A DNA stretch of 15,447 nt from Hydromicrobium sp964415365 (lineage in GTDB: Bacteria; Actinomycetota; Humimicrobiia; Humimicrobiales; Humimicrobiaceae): assembly GCA_964415365.1 (NCBI GenBank), contig CAYPYW010000042.1, positions 1 to 15,447 on the forward strand. Reading direction: 5' to 3'. A program made the translations under genes and the position numbers. Under the pieces are notes generated by a model, which made no database searches, was not told the origin of the DNA, and saw only the letters and a program-made list of their open reading frames with translations. Numbering within the stretch: position 1 is the first letter of the stretch; each line of letters opens with the position of its first letter. Below, piece after piece: positions 6,810 through 13,731 of this stretch.

Positions 6810-6843
6810 TTTCTCCTTCCAATACTATCCGGATCTCTGACAT
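6793..6843 (-). pseudogene. Short ORF in the rpmD (L30) slot, possible rpmD remnant
   Basis: Between rpsE and rplO, where uL30 is normally encoded, the rpsE stop forms TAATG with a new ATG. GGAGG lies 7 nt upstream inside the rpsE end, an ideal ribosome-binding site. The ORF reads MSEIRIVLEGENGEAL and stops after 16 codons, overlapping the start of rplO out of frame. The first eight residues resemble the first beta strand of L30 (M-x-x-[IL]-[RK]-[IV]-T-L); the rest does not. It may be a deletion scar that kept the start of rpmD, a coupling leader peptide for rplO, or chance. The sequence similarity is too short to prove. Confidence 0.35.
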
Positions 6844-7334
6844 TAATTAACCTCCGGTTCTACTTTTCGTGTATTATTAATTTGATCCTGCGTTTTAAGC
6901 ATCTTCAGACCTTCAATAGTTGCATTAACGATATTTAAAGCATTAGCGCTTCCCAGTGATTTTGTAAGAATATCCTTTACACCAGCCAATTCCATTATTA
7001 TTCTCACCGGGCCACCAGCAATTACCCCTTTGCCATGAGAAGCCGGTTTCATAAAAACGTGACCAGCTCCAAACCGGCCATCAACCTGATAGGGTATTGT
7101 TCCATCATTTAAAGGTACCCTGAACATATTCTTCTTTGCATTATTAATACCTTTCTGGATCGCGGCAGAAACCTCATTGGCTTTACCAAAGCCGACTCCT
7201 ACCATACCATTCATATCACCTACCGCTACCAGAGCACTAAAGCTAAATCTTCTACCACCTTTAACCACTTTAGCCACTCTATTTATTTTTATGACTTTTT
7301 CAGTTAACTCTGCATCTTTGGAAAGATCTGTCAC
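6843..7334 (-). CDS. rpsE: 30S ribosomal protein S5 (uS5)
   Basis: uS5 lines the mRNA entry channel with S3 and S4 and affects decoding fidelity. The 163-residue protein has the N-terminal double-stranded-RNA-binding-like domain (about 12-78), with INRVAKVVKGGRRFSFSALV and VGVGFGKANEVSAAI, then a C-terminal domain with GVIAGGPVRIIMELAGVKDI (102-121) and the LGSANALNIVNAT stretch. The start is GTG with AAGGAGG about 7 nt upstream. It follows rplR by 24 nt. Its 3' end contains a strong GGAGG and its stop is fused TAATG to the short ORF that occupies the rpmD slot. Confidence 0.98.
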   Translation of the reverse strand: MTDLSKDAELTEKVIKINRVAKVVKGGRRFSFSALVAVGDMNGMVGVGFGKANEVSAAIQKGINNAKKNMFRVPLNDGTIPYQVDGRFGAGHVFMKPASHGKGVIAGGPVRIIMELAGVKDILTKSLGSANALNIVNATIEGLKMLKTQDQINNTRKVEPEVN

Positions 7335-7358
7335 TAAATATCCTCCTTAAAAATAAGG

Positions 7359-7721
7359 TTAAAATTTCAATCCACCTTTTCTTGCACCTTCAGCCAGGGC
7401 TTTTACTCTGCCGTGATATTTATAACCACTTCTATCAAAAACTATTTCACTTATACTTTTCTTTTTTGCCATTTTAGCCAGGGCTTCTCCTGTTCTAAAA
7501 CTTATATCTATTTTCCCTTTATCTTCACTTTTATTTTCGATGTCCTTGCTTGATATGCCCATTAATGTTTTGCCGACGTTGTCGTCTACTATCTGACCAT
7601 AAATATATTTATTGCTTCTGTGGACAGCAAGTCTAAGGCGACCGGTGTTCCTTTTAATTTTAAGTCTACCCCTTACTTTTCTTCTTAATCCTTTATCCCT
7701 TTTTTCAATTTTGCTCTTCAT
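7359..7721 (-). CDS. rplR: 50S ribosomal protein L18 (uL18)
   Basis: uL18 binds 5S rRNA and joins it to the central protuberance together with L5. The 120-residue length is normal. The basic N-terminal arm (RDKGLRRKVRGRLKIKRNTG, about 8-27) leads to RLAVHRSNKYIYGQIVDD (30-47), and the C-terminal region has FDRSGYKYHGRVKALAEGAR-KGGLKF, the L18 signature. The ATG has AGGAG 5 nt upstream. Neighbours are rplF (18 nt before) and rpsE (24 nt after), the invariant spc order. Confidence 0.98.
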   Translation of the reverse strand: MKSKIEKRDKGLRRKVRGRLKIKRNTGRLRLAVHRSNKYIYGQIVDDNVGKTLMGISSKDIENKSEDKGKIDISFRTGEALAKMAKKKSISEIVFDRSGYKYHGRVKALAEGARKGGLKF

Positions 7722-7739
7722 AAAATCTCCTGTAAGAAT

Positions 7740-8291
7740 TTAAGTACCGCTGGTAATAGCTGCTTTACCTACTTTTCTTCTTATAAATTCATTTTCGTAT
7801 TTTATACCCTTACCTTTATAAGGTTCCGGTTCCCTTATACCTCTGATCTTAGCAGCCATTTCTCCAACCACCTGCCTATCCACCCCTTTAACCACAATTG
7901 TGGTATTATCAGGGACATCAAAAGATATCCCCTCAAGAGGATTGACAATCACTGGATTTGAATATCCCGCTAATATTTCCAGATCATTCCCCTTTTTACT
8001 TGCTCTGTAACCTACTCCAACTATTTTTAAAGTCTTGCTAAAACCAACACTTACACCTATAACCATATTATTTATCAGACTTCTATAAAGACCAAACTTA
8101 GCTCTATTATCATTATCATTAGAAACCAGAACAACAATTAACTTATTGTCTTCTATATTCAATTTAACAGCGGTGTTATCAAACTTTTGAGAAATCTCTC
8201 CCAGTTTTCCTTTTACACTAATATTATTTTTGTCTATTTTGATCTCAACATCCGCCGGTATATTAATAGGTTTCTTTCCTACTCTGGACAC
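7740..8291 (-). CDS. rplF: 50S ribosomal protein L6 (uL6)
   Basis: uL6 binds near the sarcin-ricin loop and the factor-binding site of the 50S. The 183 residues comprise the two duplicated L6 domains (about 1-82 and 83-183). MSRVGKKPINIP at the start and the C-terminal PEPYKGKGIKYENEFIRRK-GKA are diagnostic. The start is GTG with AAGGTGAG nearby upstream. It lies 30 nt after rpsH and 18 nt before rplR. Confidence 0.98.
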   Translation of the reverse strand: MSRVGKKPINIPADVEIKIDKNNISVKGKLGEISQKFDNTAVKLNIEDNKLIVVLVSNDNDNRAKFGLYRSLINNMVIGVSVGFSKTLKIVGVGYRASKKGNDLEILAGYSNPVIVNPLEGISFDVPDNTTIVVKGVDRQVVGEMAAKIRGIREPEPYKGKGIKYENEFIRRKVGKAAITSGT

Positions 8292-8321
8292 TTTAAACTC
8301 ACCTTTCCAATTACTCTTTTT

Positions 8322-8726
8322 CTACCATATAGAGCATACCACTTCTCCGCCAACTTTCTGCTTCCTGGCCCCTGTGTCTGTAAGCATACCTTTTGACGTA
8401 GATAATATAACTGTTCCTAAACCACCAAGAACCCGGGGTATTTCATCCTTCCGGGCATAAACCCGAAGTCCTGGTTTGCTTATTCTTTTAAGGCCGGTAA
8501 TAGTACTCTTTTTATCTTTGTTATATTTTAGATATACCTTAATTATGCCACTAATATTTTCATCTTTACGGACTTCATAACTTCTTATATACCCCTCTTC
8601 CTCCAATATCCTTGCTATTTCTGCTTTAAGCTTTGAATAGGGTATATTGACAGTATCCATTCTGGCAATACAGCCATTTCTTATTCTGGTTAGCATATCT
8701 GAAATAGGATCGGTAACTGCCGACAT
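8322..8726 (-). CDS. rpsH: 30S ribosomal protein S8 (uS8)
   Basis: uS8 binds the central domain of 16S rRNA and, in E. coli, represses spc-operon translation. The 134-residue protein starts MSAVTDPISDMLTRIRNG, the usual N-terminal helix, and ends with the signature STSKGMLTDTGARKQKVGG followed by EVVCSIW. ATG with GGAGG 6 nt upstream. It is 10 nt after rpsN. I could not identify an S8-binding hairpin in the rplX-rplE gap by eye, so whether S8 regulates this operon is open. Confidence 0.98.
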   Translation of the reverse strand: MSAVTDPISDMLTRIRNGCIARMDTVNIPYSKLKAEIARILEEEGYIRSYEVRKDENISGIIKVYLKYNKDKKSTITGLKRISKPGLRVYARKDEIPRVLGGLGTVILSTSKGMLTDTGARKQKVGGEVVCSIW

Positions 8727-8736
8727 AAATCCTCCT

Positions 8737-8922
8737 TTACCAACTGGACTTGGTCAGTCCAGGAATTTTCCCCTCGTGAGCCATTTCTCTAAGACAAATC
8801 CTACACAACCCAAATTTTCTAAAATAACCTCTGGATCTGCCGCACTTAAAACACCTGCTGTACTTTCTTGTTTTATACTTAGGTTCTCTTCTTTGTTTTT
8901 CTACAAGCGATTTCTTTGCCAA
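8737..8922 (-). CDS. rpsN: 30S ribosomal protein S14 type Z (uS14), zinc-binding
   Basis: uS14 is a 30S head protein. At 61 residues this is the short zinc-binding type Z form. Cys24, Cys27, Cys40 and Cys43 (C-x2-C-x12-C-x2-C) are all present in RCFKCGRSRGY-FRKFGLCRICLRE, and the ending GKIPGLTKSSW is canonical. The start is TTG, decoded as Met in MAKKSLVEK, with AAAGGAG upstream at about 8 nt. rplE precedes by 30 nt and rpsH follows by 10 nt. Confidence 0.98.
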   Translation of the reverse strand: MAKKSLVEKQRREPKYKTRKYSRCFKCGRSRGYFRKFGLCRICLREMAHEGKIPGLTKSSW

Positions 8923-8952
8923 TAAATATCTCCTTTGCTTAAGTAAGCTTCT

Positions 8953-9495
8953 TTATTTCTTAAATGGAAATCCAAACTCCTCCAGCAGAAATAACGCTTC
9001 ATCATCATTTTCCGCACTGGTGGTGATAGTAATATTCATACCTTTTACACTTAAAATACTGTCATACTCAACTTCTGGAAAAATTAATTGCTCTCTTATC
9101 CCTATAGTATAGTTTCCAGAACCATCAAAACTTTTTTTAGAAAGGCCTCTGAAATCCCTGATCCTTGGAATCGCTACACTAAGCAACCTATCCAGGAATT
9201 CATACATTCTCTTTCCCCTTAATGTAACCATACATCCTATCGGGTTTCCCTGTCTGAGTTTAAATCCGGCAACTGATTTCCGGGCCTTGGTTACAATAGG
9301 CTTCTGACCTGTAATCACAGTCAGATCCTGGCTGGCGGACTCTAGTTCTTTTATATTTTGAGTTGCAGAACCAACACCCATATTTAAAGTGATTTTATTT
9401 ATTCGGGGTACTTCCATTACATTACCGAACTTGCGCTCTTTCAATATTTTAGGAACAATTTCTTTTTTATATTTCTCTTTTAATCTCGGCTCCAT
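8953..9495 (-). CDS. rplE: 50S ribosomal protein L5 (uL5)
   Basis: uL5 binds 5S rRNA and forms the bridge to S13 in the 30S head. From the ATG at 9495 the protein is 180 residues, the family's usual length. It contains PRINKITLNMGVG (about 30-42), TGQKPIVTKARKSVAGFKLR and the C-terminal TTSAENDDEALFLLEEFGFP-FKK. An in-frame GTG at 9504 overlaps the AAGGTGAT Shine-Dalgarno and is therefore rejected as start. It lies 25 nt after rplX. Confidence 0.97.
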   Translation of the reverse strand: MEPRLKEKYKKEIVPKILKERKFGNVMEVPRINKITLNMGVGSATQNIKELESASQDLTVITGQKPIVTKARKSVAGFKLRQGNPIGCMVTLRGKRMYEFLDRLLSVAIPRIRDFRGLSKKSFDGSGNYTIGIREQLIFPEVEYDSILSVKGMNITITTSAENDDEALFLLEEFGFPFKK

Positions 9496-9520
9496 TAATA
9501 TCACCTTAAAAACCTATTAC

Positions 9521-9832
9521 TTAAATCTGTTGCTCACACTTCTTACATATTCTGACCTTTTCACCAGAATCTCTGACTTCAAACCCTACCCCCGCTGGCT
9601 TACCACAATTAGGGCAGATGAGCCTGACATTTGAAATTCTAATAGATCCTTCCTTTTTAACAATACCACCAGGTTTGCTCTGATCTTTTTGCCTGACATG
9701 CTTTCTTATAATATTAGTACCCTCGACATACAATCTACCTTTAGCAGATTCTATTCTAAGTACTTTCCCCGTTTTTCCTCTATCTTTTCCTTTTATAACT
9801 TCAACCTTGTCATTCTTTTTTATTTTCAGCAC
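9521..9832 (-). CDS. rplX: 50S ribosomal protein L24 (uL24) with zinc-ribbon tail
   Basis: uL24 initiates 50S assembly by binding the 5' end of 23S rRNA. The 103 residues begin with the KOW motif (KKNDKVEVIKGKDRGKTGKV, about 5-24). The C-terminus carries two CxxC pairs, Cys73/Cys76 (LICPNCGKP) and Cys96/Cys99 (RICKKCE), suggesting a zinc ribbon seen in many but not all bacterial L24 proteins. The start is GTG (GTG CTG AAA) with GGGAG about 8 nt upstream. The gap to rplN is 24 nt. Confidence 0.97.
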   Translation of the reverse strand: MLKIKKNDKVEVIKGKDRGKTGKVLRIESAKGRLYVEGTNIIRKHVRQKDQSKPGGIVKKEGSIRISNVRLICPNCGKPAGVGFEVRDSGEKVRICKKCEQQI

Positions 9833-9856
9833 TTCTAATGCTCCCGCTACTATTAA

Positions 9857-10225
9857 TTAAATTACCTCTGGTGAGAGGGAAATTATCTTCATGAAATTTT
9901 TATCTCTAAGCTCTCTCGCTACCGGCCCAAATATTCTTGTTCCCCGCGGATTATTTTGAGCATCAATAATAACCGCTGCATTATCATCAAACCTTATATA
10001 GGAACCATCCGGTCTTCTGAACTCCTTTTTAGATCTTACCAGCACAGCCTTTACCACATCACTTTTTTTTACCACTCCTCCTGGATTCGCATCTTTTACT
10101 GCTGCAATAAAAATATCACCAACGCGTGCATATCTTTTTCTTGTCCCTCCCAGAACTCTAATGCACCCAATTTCCCTTGCACCGGTATTGTCGGCTACTT
10201 TTACTCTACTACCAGACTGAATCAT
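9857..10225 (-). CDS. rplN: 50S ribosomal protein L14 (uL14)
   Basis: uL14 lies at the subunit interface, forms bridge B8 and contacts L19. From the ATG at 10225 the protein is 122 residues, exactly the usual length: MIQSGSRVKVADNTGAREIG at the start, then CIRVLGG, GDIFIAAVKDANPGG and the C-terminal FGPVARELRDKNFMKIISLSPEVI. A longer in-frame reading from 10276 runs back into rpsQ and is rejected. AAGGA lies about 7 nt before the chosen ATG. It starts 14 nt after rpsQ and opens the spc block; no obvious promoter or leader separates it from the S10 block. Confidence 0.98.
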   Translation of the reverse strand: MIQSGSRVKVADNTGAREIGCIRVLGGTRKRYARVGDIFIAAVKDANPGGVVKKSDVVKAVLVRSKKEFRRPDGSYIRFDDNAAVIIDAQNNPRGTRIFGPVARELRDKNFMKIISLSPEVI

Positions 10226-10239
10226 TTCTAAATCCTTCT

Positions 10240-10494
10240 TTACTCCACTTTCTTGATTACTTCCACCAGTCTCCACCTTTTGGTTTTGCTGATGGGCCTT
10301 GTTTCAGAAACCTTTACTACATCACCCAGTTTGCATTTACCTTCAGGATCATGTACCTTGAATTTTCTTATTTTCTTTAAAATCTTTTTATATAAAGGGT
10401 GTTTGTAATGAGACTCTACAGCTACAACCACTGTTTTATCCATTTTATCGCTTACTACTGTTCCTACTCTTATCTTTACTTTTCCTCTTTCCAA
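10240..10494 (-). CDS. rpsQ: 30S ribosomal protein S17 (uS17)
   Basis: uS17 is a primary 16S rRNA-binding OB-fold protein. The 84 residues contain VRVGTVVSDKMDKTVVVAVE (close to the sequence at 8-27), HPLYKKI and the GDVVKVSETRPISKTKRWRL signature near 58-76. The start is TTG with GGGGGA about 5 nt upstream, inside the tail of rpmC's downstream gap. rpmC ends 10 nt before it. Confidence 0.98.
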   Translation of the reverse strand: MERGKVKIRVGTVVSDKMDKTVVVAVESHYKHPLYKKILKKIRKFKVHDPEGKCKLGDVVKVSETRPISKTKRWRLVEVIKKVE

Positions 10495-10504
10495 AAAATC
10501 CCCC

Positions 10505-10738
10505 TTATTTCACTTTGCTAGCTTCATTGGTTTCCTTACTAATCCCTGTATCAGATTCTTTCTCTTTAAGTAAAGTTTTTATTCTGGCAATATCCTTCCT
10601 TAAGTTACGTATCTTCATCGGGTTATCCAGCTGACCACTGGCTTTTTGAAACTTTAAATTAAAAAGATTCTTCTTTATATCTGCAAGTTTTGTTTCCAAT
10701 TCCTCTCTGGTTTGTTCCTTTATTTCACTTACCTTCAT
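10505..10738 (-). CDS. rpmC: 50S ribosomal protein L29 (uL29)
   Basis: uL29 is a small helical protein at the exit tunnel that helps dock trigger factor and SRP. The first 60 residues form the two-helix hairpin: MKVSEIKEQTREELETKLAD, LFNLKFQKASGQLDNPMKIR and RKDIARIKTLLKEKE. At 77 residues it is somewhat longer than the usual 60-70 because of a polar tail (SDTGISKETNEASKVK). The ATG has a weak purine-rich site (GGGTGAGAA) directly upstream. It is 15 nt after rplP. Confidence 0.97.
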   Translation of the reverse strand: MKVSEIKEQTREELETKLADIKKNLFNLKFQKASGQLDNPMKIRNLRKDIARIKTLLKEKESDTGISKETNEASKVK

Positions 10739-10753
10739 TTCTCACCCAACTAT

Positions 10754-11173
10754 TTATAGCTCTTCATAAACAAACTTTGATTTTATTGATAATTTATTAG
10801 AAGCTAATCTAATTGCTTCCTTTGCAATTTCCATACTGACACCCGAAATTTCAAATAATATTTTTCCGGGTTTAACTACAACAACCCAATTTTCTGGTGC
10901 CCCTTTTCCCCCACCCATACGGGTTTCAGCCGGTTTTTTAGTTACCGACTTATGAGGAAAAACATTTATCCAAACCTTTCCTCCTCTTTTTATGTACCTC
11001 GTGAGAGCCACTCTTGCAGCTTCTACCTGCCTGCTGGTTAACCAACCGGGTTCCAGTGCCTGCAATCCATACTCTCCAAAAGAAAGTTTGGTACCCCCTT
11101 TGGCTCTACCTTTCATCCTGCCTCTTTGTACTTTTCTATATTTTACCCGCTTGGGCATCAACATTGCTGCCAT
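10754..11173 (-). CDS. rplP: 50S ribosomal protein L16 (uL16)
   Basis: uL16 sits beside the peptidyl-transferase centre and A-site tRNA. The 139-residue protein has MLMPKRVKYRKVQRGRMKGR near its start, GEYGLQALEPGWLTSRQVEAAR (about 33-54), then TRYIKRGGKVWINVFPHKS and TRMGGGKGAPENWV, all diagnostic. Three in-frame ATGs lie close together. The first (11173) is chosen because AGGAG is 6 nt away, although families commonly start at the MLMPKR Met three codons later. It follows rpsC by 9 nt. Confidence 0.97.
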   Translation of the reverse strand: MAAMLMPKRVKYRKVQRGRMKGRAKGGTKLSFGEYGLQALEPGWLTSRQVEAARVALTRYIKRGGKVWINVFPHKSVTKKPAETRMGGGKGAPENWVVVVKPGKILFEISGVSMEIAKEAIRLASNKLSIKSKFVYEEL

Positions 11174-11182
11174 AAATATCTC

Positions 11183-11878
11183 CTAGCTTGAAACTTTTTC
11201 TTTCCCTTTATCCTCTTTCCCTGGTTTCTCCTCTTTCCCCATCTCTTCTTTATCCAGTATAATATCTCCCAGGTATATCCAGACTTTAACTCCAATCTTA
11301 CCAAAAGTTGTATTTGCCTCTGCAAATCCAAAATCAATATTTGCTCTAAGGGTATGCAACGGAACTCTCCCTTCTCTATACCATTCAGTCCTGGCCATTT
11401 CTGCCCCACCTAATCTTCCTGCACACTGGACCCTTATACCCTTTGCTCCTGCTTTCATACACAATGAAACAGCTTTTTTCATGGCTTTCCTAAAACCAAC
11501 TCTTCCCACTAATTGTGAAGCGATGCTCTCTGCCACTAATTTTGCAATAAGCTCAGGCTTTTTAATTTCTATTATGTTCAACTGTATAATACTGCCTGTT
11601 TTCTTCTCTATTAAATCCCTGATATCATTAATTGTTGCTCCTCTTCTTCCTATAACTATCCCTGGCTTTGAAGTATACATGTCTACTTTTACTTCTTCTT
11701 CTGTTCTTTCAATCTCGATTTTCGAAATTCCGGCATTGCCCAGTTGATCTTCGATTATATTCCTTACAATAATATCTTCCTTAAGAAGCTTGGCATAATC
11801 TTTTGCAGCAAACCACCTTGATTGCCACCCTTTATTAACTCCTATTCTAAGTCCATTGGGATTCACCTTCTGACCCAT
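11183..11878 (-). CDS. rpsC: 30S ribosomal protein S3 (uS3)
   Basis: uS3 forms part of the mRNA entry tunnel and contributes to helicase activity of the ribosome. The 231-residue protein starts MGQKVNPNGLRIG. It has a type II KH domain (about 38-108) with the loop GRRG at 77-80, and a C-terminal domain with GRLGGAEMARTEWYREGRVP and LRANIDFGFAEA-TTFGKIGVKVWIY. A lysine/glutamate-rich tail of about 20 residues (GKEEKPGKEDKGKEKVSS) follows, as in many Gram-positives. GGAGG in the rplV tail lies 8 nt before the ATG; only 3 nt separate the genes, suggesting coupling. Confidence 0.98.
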   Translation of the reverse strand: MGQKVNPNGLRIGVNKGWQSRWFAAKDYAKLLKEDIIVRNIIEDQLGNAGISKIEIERTEEEVKVDMYTSKPGIVIGRRGATINDIRDLIEKKTGSIIQLNIIEIKKPELIAKLVAESIASQLVGRVGFRKAMKKAVSLCMKAGAKGIRVQCAGRLGGAEMARTEWYREGRVPLHTLRANIDFGFAEANTTFGKIGVKVWIYLGDIILDKEEMGKEEKPGKEDKGKEKVSS

Positions 11879-11881
11879 TTC

Positions 11882-12229
11882 TTAAGCCTCCTCTTCCTTA
11901 CCGTCAGACACAAAAACAGAAAGATGTGTAGTCCTCTTCCTGATTCTAGTGGCCCTGCCTCTCGCTCTTGGCTTGAACCTCTTTAAAGTAGGCCCTTCAT
12001 TTACCAATATTCTAGAAATAAATAAATCTTCCTCTTTCATTTTGTGGTTTTCAGTAGCATTAGACACAGCGCTTTGTATAGCTTTCTTCACCACAATCGC
12101 AGCTATCTTAGGTGTTAAAGACAATATATCTATAGCATCTTCTATAGATTTTGCCTTTATCATATCAACAACATATCTTATCTTCCTCGGTGACATTCTT
12201 ATATACTTCTCAACAGCCTTAGCTTCCAA
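11882..12229 (-). CDS. rplV: 50S ribosomal protein L22 (uL22)
   Basis: uL22 extends a beta-hairpin into the exit tunnel, where it participates in nascent-chain sensing and macrolide response. The 115 residues contain YIRMSPRKIRYVVDMIK (10-26), AVSNATENHKM (54-64) and the tip region GPTLKRFKPRARGRATRIRK (79-98) that ends the family signature. The start is TTG preceded by GGGGG about 9 nt away. No ATG/GTG is available in frame between it and the rpsS stop. The acidic tail GKEEEA supplies the GGAGG for rpsC. Confidence 0.97.
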   Translation of the reverse strand: MEAKAVEKYIRMSPRKIRYVVDMIKAKSIEDAIDILSLTPKIAAIVVKKAIQSAVSNATENHKMKEEDLFISRILVNEGPTLKRFKPRARGRATRIRKRTTHLSVFVSDGKEEEA

Positions 12230-12265
12230 AAATTCTAACCCCCTCTTTAAACTACTGCATTCTCC

Positions 12266-12559
12266 TTATTTTTGAACAGTAGCAACCCTTTCACTTTTTC
12301 CTTTATAAACATGCGGCCTTATAGATCTTGTAGGCGCGAATTCCCCTAACTTATGTCCAACCATAGACTCCGACACAAAAATAGGGATGTGTCTTCTTCC
12401 GTCATGCACGGCTATAGTATGACCGACCATTTCTGGAAAAATCGTTGAACTTCTGGACCAGGTTTTTATAATTTTCTTTTCTCCTGATTCATTTAATTCA
12501 TTTATTCTCTTCAATAATTTTTCTTCGACAAAAGGTCCTTTTTTTAGAGACCTTGACAT
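12266..12559 (-). CDS. rpsS: 30S ribosomal protein S19 (uS19)
   Basis: uS19 binds the 30S head in a complex with S13. The 97 residues begin MSRSLKKGPFVEEKLLKRI and include IKTWSRSSTIFPEMVGHTIA (35-54) and the signature VHDGRRHIPIFVSESMVGHK followed by LGEFAPTR. ATG with AGGAGG about 6 nt upstream. It follows rplB by 32 nt and precedes rplV by 36 nt. Confidence 0.98.
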   Translation of the reverse strand: MSRSLKKGPFVEEKLLKRINELNESGEKKIIKTWSRSSTIFPEMVGHTIAVHDGRRHIPIFVSESMVGHKLGEFAPTRSIRPHVYKGKSERVATVQK

Positions 12560-12591
12560 TCCAGTCCTCCTAAATGTAAAAAATTAACCTG

Positions 12592-13422
12592 TTACTTATT
12601 CCTTCTTCTGATTATATATTTATCGGTTCTACTATTCTTCTTTCTGGTTCTATAACCCAGCGTAGACTTACCCCACGGGGTAACCGGATTTCTTCCGGCA
12701 CTTTTATTCTTTCCTTCTCCTCCGCCATGAGGATGGTCAATGGGATTCATCGCTGTTCCCCTAACACCAGGCCTTACTCCCAGCCATCTTTTTCTTCCTG
12801 CTTTCCCCAGCTGAATTATTTCGTGGGTTGTATTTCCAATCTGGCCAATACAAGCTCTACAATTCAGCCCTACCAACCTTACCTCGCCAGAGGGAAGTTT
12901 TATGTTGGCATACTTCCCCTCTTTTGCTAAAAGCTGGGCATATCCTCCTGCCGACCTTACCAATTCTGCTCCTTTGCCTTCCCTGAGCTCTATATTATGA
13001 ATTATCGTTCCAACCGGTATATTTTTTAAAGGCAGAGCATTGCCTGCCTTAATGTCAACCTTTTCCCCTGATACTAAAGTATCTCCCACTTTTAACTTAA
13101 GAGGAGCAATTATATAACTTTTTTCACCATCCATATAACTAAGCAGAGCAATCCTGGCACTTCTATTAGGATCGTATTCAATTGCTTCTACCCTAGCCGG
13201 GATATCATCTTTCATTCTTTTAAAATCTATGACTCTATATAATCTTTTATGCCCTCCACCGCTATGTCTCCTGGTAATTCTGCCATTATTATTTCTACCA
13301 GCATTCTTCTTTAAAGACCTGGTCAGAGATTTTTCCGGTCTCTTTTTGGTCAAAACCGAAAAATCGGAAACCGTTGCAAACCTTCTTCCAGGAGTTGTGG
13401 GCTTATATTTTTTAACAGCCAA
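12592..13422 (-). CDS. rplB: 50S ribosomal protein L2 (uL2)
   Basis: uL2 is the most conserved 50S protein and is needed for subunit association and peptidyl-transferase activity. From the TTG at 13422 the product is 276 residues and starts canonically (M)AVKKYKPTTPGRRFATVSD. It has the OB-fold RNA-binding domain with SGGGHKRLYRVIDFKR (54-69), an SH3-like domain, and the C-terminal RGTAMNPIDHPHGGGEG with His230, matching the functionally important E. coli His229. A longer reading from a TTG at 13437 begins inside the GGAGG ribosome-binding site and is rejected. Confidence 0.98.
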   Translation of the reverse strand: MAVKKYKPTTPGRRFATVSDFSVLTKKRPEKSLTRSLKKNAGRNNNGRITRRHSGGGHKRLYRVIDFKRMKDDIPARVEAIEYDPNRSARIALLSYMDGEKSYIIAPLKLKVGDTLVSGEKVDIKAGNALPLKNIPVGTIIHNIELREGKGAELVRSAGGYAQLLAKEGKYANIKLPSGEVRLVGLNCRACIGQIGNTTHEIIQLGKAGRKRWLGVRPGVRGTAMNPIDHPHGGGEGKNKSAGRNPVTPWGKSTLGYRTRKKNSRTDKYIIRRRNK

Positions 13423-13443
13423 TTTTGAAACCTCCAAATTAAA

Positions 13444-13731
13444 TCAGACTGATTCAAAAAAATCAATTTTATCTTTTTTACCCAGGGTAACTATAGCTCT
13501 TTTTTTACAGGAGCTGGTACCTATTGATCTTCCAAGCCTCTTTGGCTTGGATTTAATATTTACTGTACTTATTTTTAGAACCTTAACCTTAAATATCCCT
13601 TCAATTGCTCTCTTTATCTCACTTTTTTTTGCTCTAATATCAACAAAAAAAGAATATCTTTTATCTTTAACAGCGGCATAACTCTTTTCTGATACAACTG
13701 GAGAAAGTATTATATCTCTAGGATCTTCCAT
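13444..13731 (-). CDS. rplW: 50S ribosomal protein L23 (uL23)
   Basis: uL23 surrounds the exit tunnel and docks trigger factor, SRP and SecYEG. From the ATG at 13731 it is 95 residues: MEDPRDIILSPVVSEKSY, then YSFFVDIRAKKSEIKRAIE (27-45), FKVKVLKISTVNIKSKPKR and a C-terminal KKRAIVTLGKKDKIDFFE. The longer in-frame reading to 13755 is rejected because AGAGGT lies about 7 nt before the chosen ATG and the family starts here. The start overlaps the end of rplD by 14 nt. It is 21 nt before rplB. Confidence 0.97.
   Translation of the reverse strand: MEDPRDIILSPVVSEKSYAAVKDKRYSFFVDIRAKKSEIKRAIEGIFKVKVLKISTVNIKSKPKRLGRSIGTSSCKKRAIVTLGKKDKIDFFESV

Noticed and set aside
10226..10276. 17-residue N-terminal extension of rplN
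   Set aside because: It overlaps rpsQ and is not part of the L14 family. The ATG at 10225 has a proper Shine-Dalgarno and gives the standard 122 residues.
11158..11409. 83-residue minus-strand ORF overlapping rpsC and the rplP start
   Set aside because: It is a +1-frame reading of the rpsC 3' end, with no homology that I recognise and no separate ribosome-binding site. The true rpsC frame is intact.
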